In this document: positions 30,892 to 41,018 of the stretch, in pieces
How the letters are laid out: each line of letters begins with the position of its first letter
How positions within the stretch are numbered: position 1 is the stretch's first letter
Source: Marasmius tenuissimus
Taxonomy: Eukaryota; Basidiomycota; Agaricomycetes; Agaricales; Marasmiaceae
Direction of reading: 5' to 3'
DNA length: 64,000 nt
NCBI GenBank assembly: GCA_029532415.1
Contig: JAQOTA010000044.1
Span: forward strand, 496,001-560,000
The notes under the pieces: generated by a model
The model's database searches: none
Told to the model about the DNA's origin: nothing
The model's input: only the letters and a program-made list of their open reading frames with translations
Program-made: the position numbers and the translations under genes

Positions 30892-31497
30892 TCATCCAAT
30901 CATGTCTGATCTATTCTGAAGCTGGAGTGCCCGATTGACCCGAGTTCGATTTGTCCATCTGGCACACAACCCAAGCATTATCATGAGTGAACATACTAAC
31001 TCTCGACCGAGTCAGCTCACCTCTTTCGCATGCCAACTGCCCAAAAAGGTTTCGTTCAGAGAGCTGCCTGCAACCTCTCCAGCGTCGGACGCAAATCGAA
31101 CATGATTTATATCAACGTCTCCTTCCCCATAAATGTCTAGTGCCATCGCCTTCCCGCCTTCACGAAATCTCATTGAAAAACGACCCTGTTGCCCGGGCTC
31201 CACAGACACTGGGAGGGAAGGATAGACTGCCACTATGGCGAGCGAAGGATCACAGGAAGCAGTACCCGCTACATTCTTGAGGTACCAAGTGAGATTTCCG
31301 GCGTCGGCATGGACGTAGAGTTTGCCTTCGCTTGGATCAGTCTGGAGACTACGTGGGTCGAGTTGGGCGATTAGAGACGCAATGGTGGGACGATCCTTTG
31401 CATAGGCGTCGAGAACTGTGTCTAAGGGGAAATTGAAGTCAGGTCGTAGCGTCGAGTGAGAAGATAGCCCTCAAGGAGAGTACTCACCGAAGCTCAT
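30892..31497 (-). CDS. Gene U: 144-residue protein of unknown function
   Basis: Three exons: 31488-31497 (10 nt), 31021-31421, 30892-30915, giving 435 nt in frame with GT-AG junctions. The predicted protein is beta-rich (GKLYVHADAGNLTWYLKNVA; MAVYPSLPVSVEPGQQGRF; ALDIYGEGDVDINHV), without signal peptide or membrane span. I do not recognise the family. A TATA box lies 39-44 nt upstream of the start, and GCCAGTGGC lies at 31550-31558. It converges on the TLDc gene, with stop codons 119 bp apart. Copy 2 is at 62586-63191. Confidence 0.6.
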
Positions 31498-31535
31498 AGG
31501 GGGGTTAGTTTTCGAGTGGTTTAAGAGCCTAACTC

Positions 31536-31541
31536 TTTATA
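31536..31541 (-). promoter_or_regulatory. TATA box of gene U
   Basis: TATAAA on the minus strand, 39-44 nt before the ATG at 31497. Just upstream are two imperfect palindromes, AGCCAGTGGCTT (31549-31560) and TAGCCGATGGCTA (31569-31581). Confidence 0.55.
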
Positions 31542-31794
31542 AGGAGAAAGCCAGTGGCTTCCAGAATAATAGCCGATGGCTATGAAGGTTTGAATTTTGA
31601 ACAAAGATGGTCAAAGCTAGGAGCGCTGGCAACTCATCGACATCTGTCAGTCAGAGACTGAATTCATCCGCCGTGAGAAGCCATTCTTTGGGTCCCGGGA
31701 AGCGTCGTGTGAAAATACGGTAAACTGTTTGGTTCAAAACAGATCTCGGCGCGCGATGATAGACTCGATAGTGACGACTTTAGATTAAGAGAAA

Positions 31795-32131
31795 CTATAC
31801 GCGTTGAACCTGCCATGATGGTGAACCGCTACTTATTCGAGAGTTTCTTGTCAGGTTCTGCGAACTCTTACCGTTATTGATGACACCTTCCAAAGACCGT
31901 GGGTCGACAAAACAGAGGATGCTAGTGCTTTCCACCCAGTAGGTTCCACAATGAGACACCATTCCAGCCCTTCTCCCTCGACGGTACCATTTCACGTTCG
32001 TGTTTGTGAACCGAAAGACACCATTTTTCGAATGACTTCATATTGGGGTGTGCCCTCTTAGCGGCCGCTACTTGCCGCCAGCAGTCTGCGTCAGGGGGTT
32101 GATTCGCCCAAAAAGTGTGCGCACGTTCCAT
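31795..32131 (-). other. Possible short coding region, unassigned
   Basis: Two overlapping minus frames look protein-like in part. One starts MERAHTFWANQPPDADCW. The other has FRFTNTNVKWYRRGRRAG and ends at a GTAAGAG donor near 31871. They could be joined by an intron near 32040-32075, but I could not find convincing borders, and no domain is recognised. Present in copy 2 with few changes. Confidence 0.3.
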
Positions 32132-32193
32132 TTCGGCAATTCTGGTTATTATTCATGGGTTAATTAGCAGCGAGTGGGATGCGAGCTTAGATC

Positions 32194-33253
32194 TCACAGT
32201 CGTTTCGTTTCGCCGTTCAGAGATATGAGTAACCTTGCCACAAATAACGGGATGGATGACATGGACCTCCCACCGGTAGCTCTCTGGTGGGCTTCTTCGT
32301 GCTGCGCGATTGTAGGTGTTTCACCAATTGCGATCAGAATTTGGCCTTCATATGGTGGCGAATACTGATGTGAGGTTAGCAGGTGTAAGGAAGACAACCC
32401 AAGAACACGCTTCACCTTAAATACCCCATGGGCAATGCAGCCAATATCGGCAACAGCCTGTTAGGATTCACGAAGTTCGCGATTGTTTATAAAGGCAAGC
32501 GAAGGGGAGGCATACAATCAGCTTGATTGTCGTGGTATGGCTCAGTCCAGCCCTGAGCACACCGAATGTGATTGCACCAAGAAAGCCTTCGTAATTCTCC
32601 ATGAAAAAACCGGGGCGGATGATACTGGGCAGAGAGCTCATTTTTATGTCAAACAGTGCAATAAATATAAGAACACCTCACGTCCATTTCAATCCCTTTG
32701 TTCCGAGCTCCTTGACATGTTTTTCTATCCTGATCTTCGCAAGGCGGTCGTCCATCATGATTTCATCTGCATCTTCCCCTCCGCGTTCGACAGATGAGAA
32801 GACAAAATGAGAAACACCGAATTCCAAAGACAAGTCAGCTACCATCTTCGGACCGAGATTTTTAGATTGCAACAGATACTTTGAGATGCAGGCAAACAGA
32901 CGTACCTTTCCTTGTTTCTCCTCTCCCGTTGCGTTTACGCCCAATCCGGGGAATGCAAGAACGCAAAAGACACCCCAGATATCCTGCCCTGATTCCTTCT
33001 GGGCCTCAAAAATCCCTCTTATCGAATCAGGTTCGTCCAGGTTGCCTTCAACCACTGAAACATGACTCGAGTATCTAGAGGCGATATCGCGAGCTTTCTG
33101 TCCCTTGGAATTTCTCGTTAAAGCGAGGATATGAAGATCGTTGTCCTCCCTGGATATCACCGCGTCGACGAAAGCTCTGCCTTGTCGGCCCGTACTGCCA
33201 GTGACGAAGATGATCCTCTTTTTTGTTGAAGTTGATGGATTTGATCCTGACAT
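32194..33253 (-). CDS. NmrA-like NAD(P)-binding protein
   Basis: Four exons: 32682-33253, 32516-32624, 32416-32457, 32194-32364 (894 nt, 297 residues). Starts MSGSNPSTSTKKR, then the Rossmann glycine motif FVTGSTGRQGRAFVDAV. Typical downstream features of NmrA-like proteins are VVEGNLDEPDSIRGIFE, FGVSHFVFSSVERGG, the proline-containing TIIRPGFFMENYEGFLGA and AVADIGCIAHGVFK. The family comprises atypical short-chain dehydrogenases that sense or use NADP(H), such as Aspergillus NmrA and HSCARG. The start at 33253 is preferred to the upstream in-frame Met at 33382, because the family begins a few residues before the first strand. Copy 2 enters the window only as part of its last exon. Confidence 0.85.
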
Positions 33254-33399
33254 GCTTTGTATAGGATGTCCGTCGTGAATGAGAACAGGAGAACGCAGAG
33301 TACCAGAGTATTTCATATTATTATCTAAAATTGGATTTGGAGAACGATGAATAAGCCGCAAGCGGCCCCGAGTTGATATCAAAACTGGCTAATGGTTCT

Positions 33400-35632
33400 C
33401 ACGGCTCAAAGTGTCATCACCATCACGTCGGTATCTTCTCACTGATAGCAAAATCGTACTTGTGCAGTTCGACCATGTCCATTATGGAAGGTCTTCGATG
33501 CAAGTTGTTCTCAAGGGCGAGTTGTATTTAGATTTGAATCAACAGTACGTTCCAAATTCCTTCCCTATCAATACCCACTGGTTTCTTAATTCATTTGCAA
33601 TGTCAACGACAGGTGGACGATTCGAACTTTGACATCGATCTCCAATGCATTGTATGTTCAGGCCAGTGAACTAGTGTTGCTTGGCTAGAGGTGGAAGTAG
33701 AATTCGGACAACAGCTAGAGTCATGCCCTCCGGTGTATCCTGTCCTGTTGTGAGCTCTTTTCACTGTCATTTCCCCCGTCGTTCTTTGTAACCATATCGA
33801 CTCCCCGGCTCTTCTTAATCTCAGCTTTAACTCCCTCTCGTAGTTTATTTTCGGATGGTTAATTGAAGGCTGCAGCTAGGGAAATCCCTTGTATTCAGGG
33901 GGCCTCATTCCCTGTTCCCAGATCACAACCCTTTTCAACCCTGTCCATATCATCATTTTCACTCTTTGGCGCCTTTGTTATTCTTCGGCATCCCTGATAG
34001 TTGTCCTTGTCCCTTAAACGACTGACATCTCATTCAAGAAACCCGCTCGCTGACGGCAACTTCTTTAGTACCTGCGTCTGGGATGACTTCTCCAGATATT
34101 AGAGCATATTTGTACATATTAATACGAAATTATAGAAACAAAAACTAAGCGCCAACTGCTGTAAAATCGCCGCCATTCTACTTGTGAATTTCATGTACAA
34201 ACCAAATGTGGAGCATGCGAAAATATACTCTATTTGATACTACACACTTCGAACCGTGTTGTTGCTGCGACAGAGAAGCAGAGCATGGCCATTGAACAAC
34301 ATAACAAAAATAACGTACTTTTGGTTATGGTTATGGCTGAGGGCCTAGGTGTTAACCTCGACAAACTGAGGAAGGAAGAGGGCAAACATCCCCATCACTG
34401 CCGCCGCGACTGAGGATGACGTGCGTACACATAATTTCTTGGATACCCATTTATGTCGACTTTCGTGATTAGTTTTTGAGGTTTTACATCTAAATTTCAG
34501 GCAAATTTTGGGTGGGACCGTTCCCCACTTGAAATGGGTCTTGATCTACATTTTGGTATCAATATGTACAAATATGCTCTATTCAATACATGGTTTATAA
34601 AAGCTCCGACCTTGGAGCTCATGTTTAGCAGGACATTATTTTAGCTGTAAGGTATCACTCTTACTTTCAGTAGTAGTGGGGGGTTCTTCGGTTAGTGCAC
34701 ACTGATGATTCCGTTTTCCCTAGCGGGACGCTGCTTAGGCACCATTTATCGCTCCTCGGGTTCTTTCGTGGCAACCGCTGCCGTTCCAAGTCCTCGATAT
34801 CACGTTCCAACGATGGCAAACTCATTATTTTCGATTGGGTAGGCTTTCGAGCCTCGACTAGTGAAGCGGAGGCTTTGGCATTCGTTCTCAGAACACATGA
34901 TTTCTGCCGAGTATTCTAGGGCCGTAGTTCGAAGGCAATGGACACTGTTGTCGCTAATAGTTTGTTCTGTTAGGTATGGGCTTAGTCTGGCAGGCTATGA
35001 CGGGACATTGTGCATGGACCCGAAGTGTATACTGAACGGTGAGCTCAAATGTACACATCCTCATCCCTCCATTCAATTACTCAACTTTGTCACAATTCCC
35101 AGGGCTTTAAAAAGGTCTCGGCCGTCCTCATCGTAATTTATTGGACTTTCGAATGACGGATGGCTGCCGATGGCAGGATAAGTGATTTCTCCCGATACGT
35201 CCCTTGCTCTAACATATTCAACTCCATCCAATTCCTTGCGAAAAAATATAACTAGACCCGCATTCCTGCCGTAGGCAGGACCTACACATCGCTTGCGATC
35301 GTCAGTTGAGATCGTAGTCTGGTCACTCGAGACTAGGCAGGACCCTAGCCAACGCTGGTTGTGTTGGATACACCGCTGCATCTACGACAACACCATCGCA
35401 TTTTGTTCCTGGCAGCCTGACCTTCTAAAACTTGCCGAGGAACCCCTCGAGAGGACTGCACTTCAACTGGCTCTTTGGTAACGACAGATCCGTTATTCCT
35501 CGCGTGGCAGTGGCATTTGACTCTAAAAAACGGGAGCATTTTGCGAGAAGTGCTCGCGACGTGTAAAAGGGGTAAAAGAATGAACGCCCCATCCGCCCCG
35601 CTATCTCTAACAACACACATCTGCCTTCTATG
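33400..35632. other. Long non-coding region left of element C
   Basis: No gene recognised. Contents: an AT-rich 480-bp inverted-repeat element (34101-34580) and short frames without motifs, such as minus 35073-35381. It ends at the LTR of element C. Confidence 0.35.
34101..34580. mobile_element. 480-bp element with perfect 20-bp inverted termini
   Basis: AGAGCATATTTGTACATATT at 34101-34120 is exactly inverted at 34561-34580, and similarity continues inward for about 15 nt (AATACGAAATTATAG versus GATACCAAAATGTAG). ATT flanks both ends. The interior is AT-rich and non-coding. Probably a MITE; the family is not clear. Confidence 0.55.
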
Positions 35633-35867
35633 TGTAGCACCGACGGGTAGAACCACGACGGTAGCACACGAGAGGGGGAGAGAGTCGCTCGAGTTACCGG
35701 GATAACCACTGGGATTCCAAGAGAGACTAGACTAAAGATAACGAGCGTCGGCTTTATATATGAGAGAGAAACAGGCTAGGATATAAAAGGTAATGAGCGT
35801 GGGGTTTGGGTTAGGGAAGCTGTAGGTAAACAAAGAGTAAACAACGCGAGAGAGTCCGTTCGTCACA
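35633..35867 (-). repeat. 3' LTR of element C
   Basis: 235 bp, matching 44429-44663 over its length by eye. A TATATAAAG box reads on the minus strand at about 35752-35760. Confidence 0.92.
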
Positions 35868-35898
35868 TACGCCCTCCACATATTCTGCAAGAATATGT

Positions 35899-38800
35899 CT
35901 ATCCATCCAATAGCATCAGGTTTCCTTCTCCAACACTCTCACCAGCTAATTCATCTTCTTCTCCAGCGTCAGCTCCTCCCTCAACTCCTTCAGTTCCTTC
36001 CAATCCAACAGATGCACTAGAAGTGCCAGAAGTACTCGCAGTGCCAGAACCAGACGCAACCGGCGCGCCGTCTCCAAAGAAATTGCCAAGATTGACATCG
36101 GGCAAGTCGAAGAAGTTAATAGGAGGATTGTTTTGAGAGGGTTCCGGCGTGGAAAACGCGGAAGTGAGGTCGATAGGCTGGAAGGCATTTCCAGTAGAGG
36201 GAGCCGTGACCTGGGTAGACTGGGACACAGCAACAGCAGCGGCAGGCTGGGTGGGTGGTGCAGATGCACCACAGTTGGAAGACTGGGCGGCCAAGGTACG
36301 TTTTTTCGATTTTTCGTAAGGTTTGTTGCTTAGCCGGGCCTGTTTCCTTTTGTTGTTCTTGCTCTCGCGAGCATAGGAGCTCCACATATTGGAGACGATG
36401 GCATCCTGCTTCCAGGCTTCGAGTCCGTCAAGACCAAGCGAATCGTGGCGAGGTTGGGAGCTGGTGGGGACGTCACGGGTAAACTCCTTGAAGAGTTTCG
36501 AGTCGATTTTCGAGCCGAGTACAACAGTACCGGTAGCGGAGTTAAAGATAGAGAAGCGGCCTCCGACGGAGCATTCTGGGTCGTTGTTGAAGAGCTGGGC
36601 GATGCGAGGGTAGCATGCAGGGATAGTGAGTGAATTGACTGGTTTGCCATTCAGAAGCTGACCAGCCGTAATGAGACAGCGGCGGATGTCGAGTGGGGTG
36701 ACTGAGAAACTGACTTGGCCCAGTGCGATGTGGCCAATGACGATGGTCTGAGACGGTTTACCGTCGTGGGTGACACGGCGAAGCCAGTTGGTGATAGCCA
36801 TGTCGAGAAGCGGCTGTGTATACGGGAGCGAGGGATTGCGTACGAGGTGCCGATATGGGGAAAATTGAGTGAGTGTCGATCCTTCATCCGTTCCTTTTCT
36901 ATCCATTTCATCTATTCCTTCTAACCATTCCATCACTCCTACATGCAGATCTGTTTCTTCCGAATCTGAAGCTAATTTTGGCGGCTCGCGCCCTCCAGAT
37001 ACCAGCCCTGAGATATCAGAAATACCCATTGCCTCAAGGTAATCACCAACCGCGTCCAAATGGTCGATTTCGTGATATGGCAACCAGGTAATGTCGCCCG
37101 ACTTCCATTTGACTTGGAATAACGCGTTGGTTCTCGTTCCAGAGTGTGAAATAATATGGTCAATAGCCCATTCGCCCTGGACTTCACCAAAATCTGCAAC
37201 TTGAGTTTCGAGACGGCCTGGGAAGAGGCGGTCGTCGTTCGGGACATGGATTCGGAGTAATGACGCGTGGAACACGTCGTGGATACCACGCTGTTTCAAT
37301 CGTGCAGGTAAATCAACTTTGTACGAATTATTACCGAAGTCCTTCAGGATCTTGTAGGGACCAATGTACTTAGGAACTAATTTCCGTGCGTAACCCTTAG
37401 GGAATGAGATATTTTCTGTTGACAAATACACCAGGTCCTGTTCTTTGAACGGAGCGGGGCGTCGACGACGATTGGCATCCCGAGTCTGTTTCACACGAGC
37501 ATTCAAGATGCTATCGTGTGCCTGCATGACCGCTTGCTTCATTTTCTGAGCATAGGTACGTATTCCAGGATACTCATTCTTATCAGCTGAGTTCCAGAGA
37601 AAGGGACGAGGGGTACGACCCGTGTTCAGGAAGAATGGTGAGAACCCTGTCATATCGGATCGCGCAATGTTAATCGCAAATTCAACAGAAGGTAACTTTA
37701 AAACCCAATCTTTCTGATCAATTGCAACACACTGACGGAGCATTTGCGTGACAGTCCGATTTGCTCGTTCGGTTGAACCGTCCGTTTGGGGATGATACGC
37801 ACTGGACATTTTGAGCTTGGTTCCGATTAGATTGTGAAGGTGAGTCCAGAATATACTCGTGAAAAGCGAGTCTCGGTCGCTAATTATTGCTTTGGGTAGA
37901 CCGTGATGTTTGTAGACTTCTGCAAATACAAGCTCTGCAACCTGTTTTGCCTTGTACGTGGTGCGACTCGGGATAAGGTGAACCATGCCAGTGAGTAGGC
38001 ATATAACGACAGTGATCATGTCGTACGAACCATTTCGGTCCTTTGATTCCGGTAGGGGACCAACGAAATCCATTCCGATAGCTTCCCATGGATAACTCAG
38101 GACTTGAAGATTGTTTAGCATACCGTATGGCCGTTGATTGTTCGGTTTGGACCGTTTGCATGTGTGACAAGATTCGCAGAACGCATTCACGTCGCTAACC
38201 ATCTCTTTCCACCACACGTAGTCACGAAGATAATCCAGGGTCTTTTTCGGGCCGAGATGTGCGAGCAGTGAGTGTGCCTCGTCAATGACATATTCTCGAA
38301 TGCTGCGCCCGTTAATCATGATCTTTGGAACACAGAGAACCTTCCGATCTTTCAGCTTAAGGTACACCAAGCCTTTATCAACTTCAAAGTTGCGAAAATC
38401 TTTTGGTTGGTCCATGACTTTCTTGAACAGAACATCAGACGAGTAGTGACTCTGAAGTAGGTTTTCTAGATCCAACTTTAGCCTTCCGGCGGCCAGAACA
38501 GCAAGTAGAGAGGCTTCTGCTGAGGCTTGTACCCCATTAGGCAGCGAATCAGCCCTGACTTCCGGAGTTACAGGTGAGTTCTCATTAGCAACTGGTCGCA
38601 TTTGTTCAGGTTCAGCTGACCTGTTTGAATTGTCGCCAGGGTCTTGGGTCACGATCGGAGAATTAGGCTCTTCAGCGGGAGGGATTTGAGTAGTTTTAGG
38701 GTTTTGATGGGTACTCTCGCCCTCCTTTCGTTCCCGTGGGCCATGAAGAACGAAACGATCACGCATGCGCCGAGCGAATTCTGTACTGGTCTCGGTATGC

Positions 38801-40935
38801 TTCCCGCCACTGCGGGTCTTCATTGCAAATAGCTCCGGTACCTTGCAAGAAGCTTCAATGTCGACAAACACAGGCATAGTAATATTATGAGCCAAAAGTA
38901 CGTCGTTATTGATCACGTCGTGATAAGTGTACTCACTTCGTGCCCGTACCGTTCCAGGTTGGTCATTCGAGTAGATACGGGATAGGGCATCTGCCATCAC
39001 ATTTTCTGACCCCGCGACATATTCCACTCGAAAATCAAATTCCGATATCTTTTCGAGCCAGCGAGCCTGGCGCCCGGATAGATCTTTTTGCTTCAGCAAG
39101 TGTATCAGACCCTTATGATCAGTAATCCACGTGAAGTTAAGACCTTGGAGAATGTCTCGATGCCGCAGCATGGTTTCAACACCTGCGAGCATCTCAATTT
39201 CATGCACTGGGTAGTTCTGTTGTGCCGAATTAAGCTTGGCAGAGTAGAAAGCAGCCACCCGTGCTTTTCGCCAGTCTTTTCCCTGACAGACGACTCCCGC
39301 AACGCCAGTCTGACAACCATCAGTAACTAACCAAACCGGATCCGAATCTTTGGAGTAATCCAGAGGGACTCGGTGATGGTCTCTCGCGCCCTCCACTAGG
39401 CGCTTTATGTCTTCAAAGGCACGTTGTTCTGTATAGGTCCATCGGAATGGAACAGTATCACCCGTGATAGGGCTGAGTTGGCCCATGGGGATTCTTACAC
39501 TTGCAATATCATCTGCAAGATATCCGACAGTCCCAAGAAACCCTCGTAGTAGGTCACGATTTGTAGGAGTAGGCCATTTCAGAATAGAGTCAACCTTATG
39601 CGGATCCATTCGGATTCCATTGTCATCAATTACACAACCAAGAACCACCATTTCATGTGGGAGGAAGTTCAACTTTTTGGCACTGAGGTAAAGTTTCTCG
39701 CGTTTCAAAATGTCAATGACGGTCATTACGTGTCGTACATGCTCCTCAAGAGAACTCGAGTAGATCACAATATCATCAAGGTAAACGTCCATCCATCTCC
39801 CAATGTGTTCTGAGAATAGATAATTCATCAGAGACTGATACGTTGCGGGCGCATTACAGTCACCTTGTTGAATTACAAGACTCACCATATTTCCATCAGG
39901 CGTAGTCATGGCAGTGCGATCAACATGTTCAGGGATGATCCGGATCTGTTCATAGGCATCCTTGCCGTCAATAATTGATCTGTACTTGGCACGAGCAACT
40001 CGACGTTTGATACCTTCAATGTCTGGCATGGGAGACGACATCTTACGAGTGTTGTCATTGCGTGCCCGAAGATCTACAACAATTCGGAGAGATTGAGTCC
40101 CTGGTTTCTTGATCAACATCATAGGAACTGTATTACCTGAGCTCGTCATCTTCCAACGGCCAGACTTGAGATAAGCATTTCGCTTTTCAGCCCATTGTTC
40201 CCGGAACATTTCAGGACACCTGGATGGTCGCCAAGGGTAGATTTTCGAGGGATCAATGAGAGGAATAGAATGATTGATGGCACGAAGAGGAGGTAATTCA
40301 GTTTCTCCAACTTCTCGACAGATAGGCAGTGCATACCGTGTTAATTCCTGACGCGCAGCCTCTATTCTCTCATCTAATAGATCCATAGCCCTCGAAGAAA
40401 GTTGGGAGACATTTGTTCCTTCAATTGGAAGAGCTCGCGGACTGCCAATAATGACCTTGGAGTCGTGAAACCCAACCGTGACTTTGTGCTGGAACAACCA
40501 CGGGGTACCGAGAATCAGGTCGTAGCTGGACAGATTGACAATGTCGAAGTAGCGGTGCTCGGAAATGTTCTGATATTCAAATTGAACCTTAACCCCACTG
40601 TTGATTTTTGAGCGAGAGCCTTGAGTTGCGAGTTGAAGAGGTAAGGGTTTCGCTAATTCCATCTTTTTCAGCTTCAGTTGATCAGCAAAGGTTGAGGAAA
40701 TAAAGTCACCTAGAGATCCTGTGTCAATGAGAGCACGACCAGGCTCGCCGTTGACACGGACAACAACAACAAGAGGCTTGGGAATTTTGCGTGAGAAATC
40801 TTTAGGTAAGGCAGCATTCCGTTGGACAGCAGGGAACGTGCCCTGTGCGACCTGTACACCATTGACTTCCAATACAACTTCATTGTCAAAGTCCTCATGG
40901 CCAAAGAGAAGACCTAGCAAAGGTCTTTCGGACAT
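35899..40935 (-). CDS. Pol polyprotein of element C: protease, RT, RNase H, integrase, chromodomain-like tail
   Basis: 1678 residues. Protease RALIDTGSLGDFIS (Asp about 71). RT with WKMTSSGNTVPMMLIKK and YLDDIVIYS near residue 385. RNase H WLVTDGCQTGVAGVV. Integrase zinc domain ending CESCHTCKRSKP, and the DDE core MDFVGPL, ISDRDSLFTS, HPQTDGSTERANRT (about 955-1050). A chromodomain-like fold HIISHSGTRTNALFQVKWKS then ITWLPYHEIDHL lies around 1250-1310. About 365 further residues are unassigned (hydrophobic middle, Lys/Arg patch, Ser/Thr/Gly-rich acidic tail). No stops or frameshifts. The frame is -1 to gag and open for 15 nt upstream of the gag stop. Confidence 0.93.
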   Translation of the reverse strand: MSERPLLGLLFGHEDFDNEVVLEVNGVQVAQGTFPAVQRNAALPKDFSRKIPKPLVVVVRVNGEPGRALIDTGSLGDFISSTFADQLKLKKMELAKPLPLQLATQGSRSKINSGVKVQFEYQNISEHRYFDIVNLSSYDLILGTPWLFQHKVTVGFHDSKVIIGSPRALPIEGTNVSQLSSRAMDLLDERIEAARQELTRYALPICREVGETELPPLRAINHSIPLIDPSKIYPWRPSRCPEMFREQWAEKRNAYLKSGRWKMTSSGNTVPMMLIKKPGTQSLRIVVDLRARNDNTRKMSSPMPDIEGIKRRVARAKYRSIIDGKDAYEQIRIIPEHVDRTAMTTPDGNMVSLVIQQGDCNAPATYQSLMNYLFSEHIGRWMDVYLDDIVIYSSSLEEHVRHVMTVIDILKREKLYLSAKKLNFLPHEMVVLGCVIDDNGIRMDPHKVDSILKWPTPTNRDLLRGFLGTVGYLADDIASVRIPMGQLSPITGDTVPFRWTYTEQRAFEDIKRLVEGARDHHRVPLDYSKDSDPVWLVTDGCQTGVAGVVCQGKDWRKARVAAFYSAKLNSAQQNYPVHEIEMLAGVETMLRHRDILQGLNFTWITDHKGLIHLLKQKDLSGRQARWLEKISEFDFRVEYVAGSENVMADALSRIYSNDQPGTVRARSEYTYHDVINNDVLLAHNITMPVFVDIEASCKVPELFAMKTRSGGKHTETSTEFARRMRDRFVLHGPRERKEGESTHQNPKTTQIPPAEEPNSPIVTQDPGDNSNRSAEPEQMRPVANENSPVTPEVRADSLPNGVQASAEASLLAVLAAGRLKLDLENLLQSHYSSDVLFKKVMDQPKDFRNFEVDKGLVYLKLKDRKVLCVPKIMINGRSIREYVIDEAHSLLAHLGPKKTLDYLRDYVWWKEMVSDVNAFCESCHTCKRSKPNNQRPYGMLNNLQVLSYPWEAIGMDFVGPLPESKDRNGSYDMITVVICLLTGMVHLIPSRTTYKAKQVAELVFAEVYKHHGLPKAIISDRDSLFTSIFWTHLHNLIGTKLKMSSAYHPQTDGSTERANRTVTQMLRQCVAIDQKDWVLKLPSVEFAINIARSDMTGFSPFFLNTGRTPRPFLWNSADKNEYPGIRTYAQKMKQAVMQAHDSILNARVKQTRDANRRRRPAPFKEQDLVYLSTENISFPKGYARKLVPKYIGPYKILKDFGNNSYKVDLPARLKQRGIHDVFHASLLRIHVPNDDRLFPGRLETQVADFGEVQGEWAIDHIISHSGTRTNALFQVKWKSGDITWLPYHEIDHLDAVGDYLEAMGISDISGLVSGGREPPKLASDSEETDLHVGVMEWLEGIDEMDRKGTDEGSTLTQFSPYRHLVRNPSLPYTQPLLDMAITNWLRRVTHDGKPSQTIVIGHIALGQVSFSVTPLDIRRCLITAGQLLNGKPVNSLTIPACYPRIAQLFNNDPECSVGGRFSIFNSATGTVVLGSKIDSKLFKEFTRDVPTSSQPRHDSLGLDGLEAWKQDAIVSNMWSSYARESKNNKRKQARLSNKPYEKSKKRTLAAQSSNCGASAPPTQPAAAVAVSQSTQVTAPSTGNAFQPIDLTSAFSTPEPSQNNPPINFFDLPDVNLGNFFGDGAPVASGSGTASTSGTSSASVGLEGTEGVEGGADAGEEDELAGESVGEGNLMLLDG

Positions 40936-41018
40936 ATCCTGAAGGAATTCTCGGAGATTCCGATAGCTGTGTGCCAGTTGTTTCTTACACCAGCGTACCA
41001 GATCAAAGCGTCGGATTT

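Larger units (their letters stand above)
19094..32306 (+). repeat. Segmental duplication, copy 1 (partner 50794-64000)
   Basis: The same 13.2 kb recurs about 31.7 kb to the right in the same orientation (offset 31700 at the left end, 31694 at the right). By eye there are one or two differences per 100 bases at most near the left, and almost none in 25.3-28.2 kb. Genes inside: block W, two tRNA-Asp genes plus a relic, X1, X2, X3, thaumatin-like, TLDc, U and part of NmrA-like. The right limit is unknown because copy 2 leaves the window. Confidence 0.95.
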
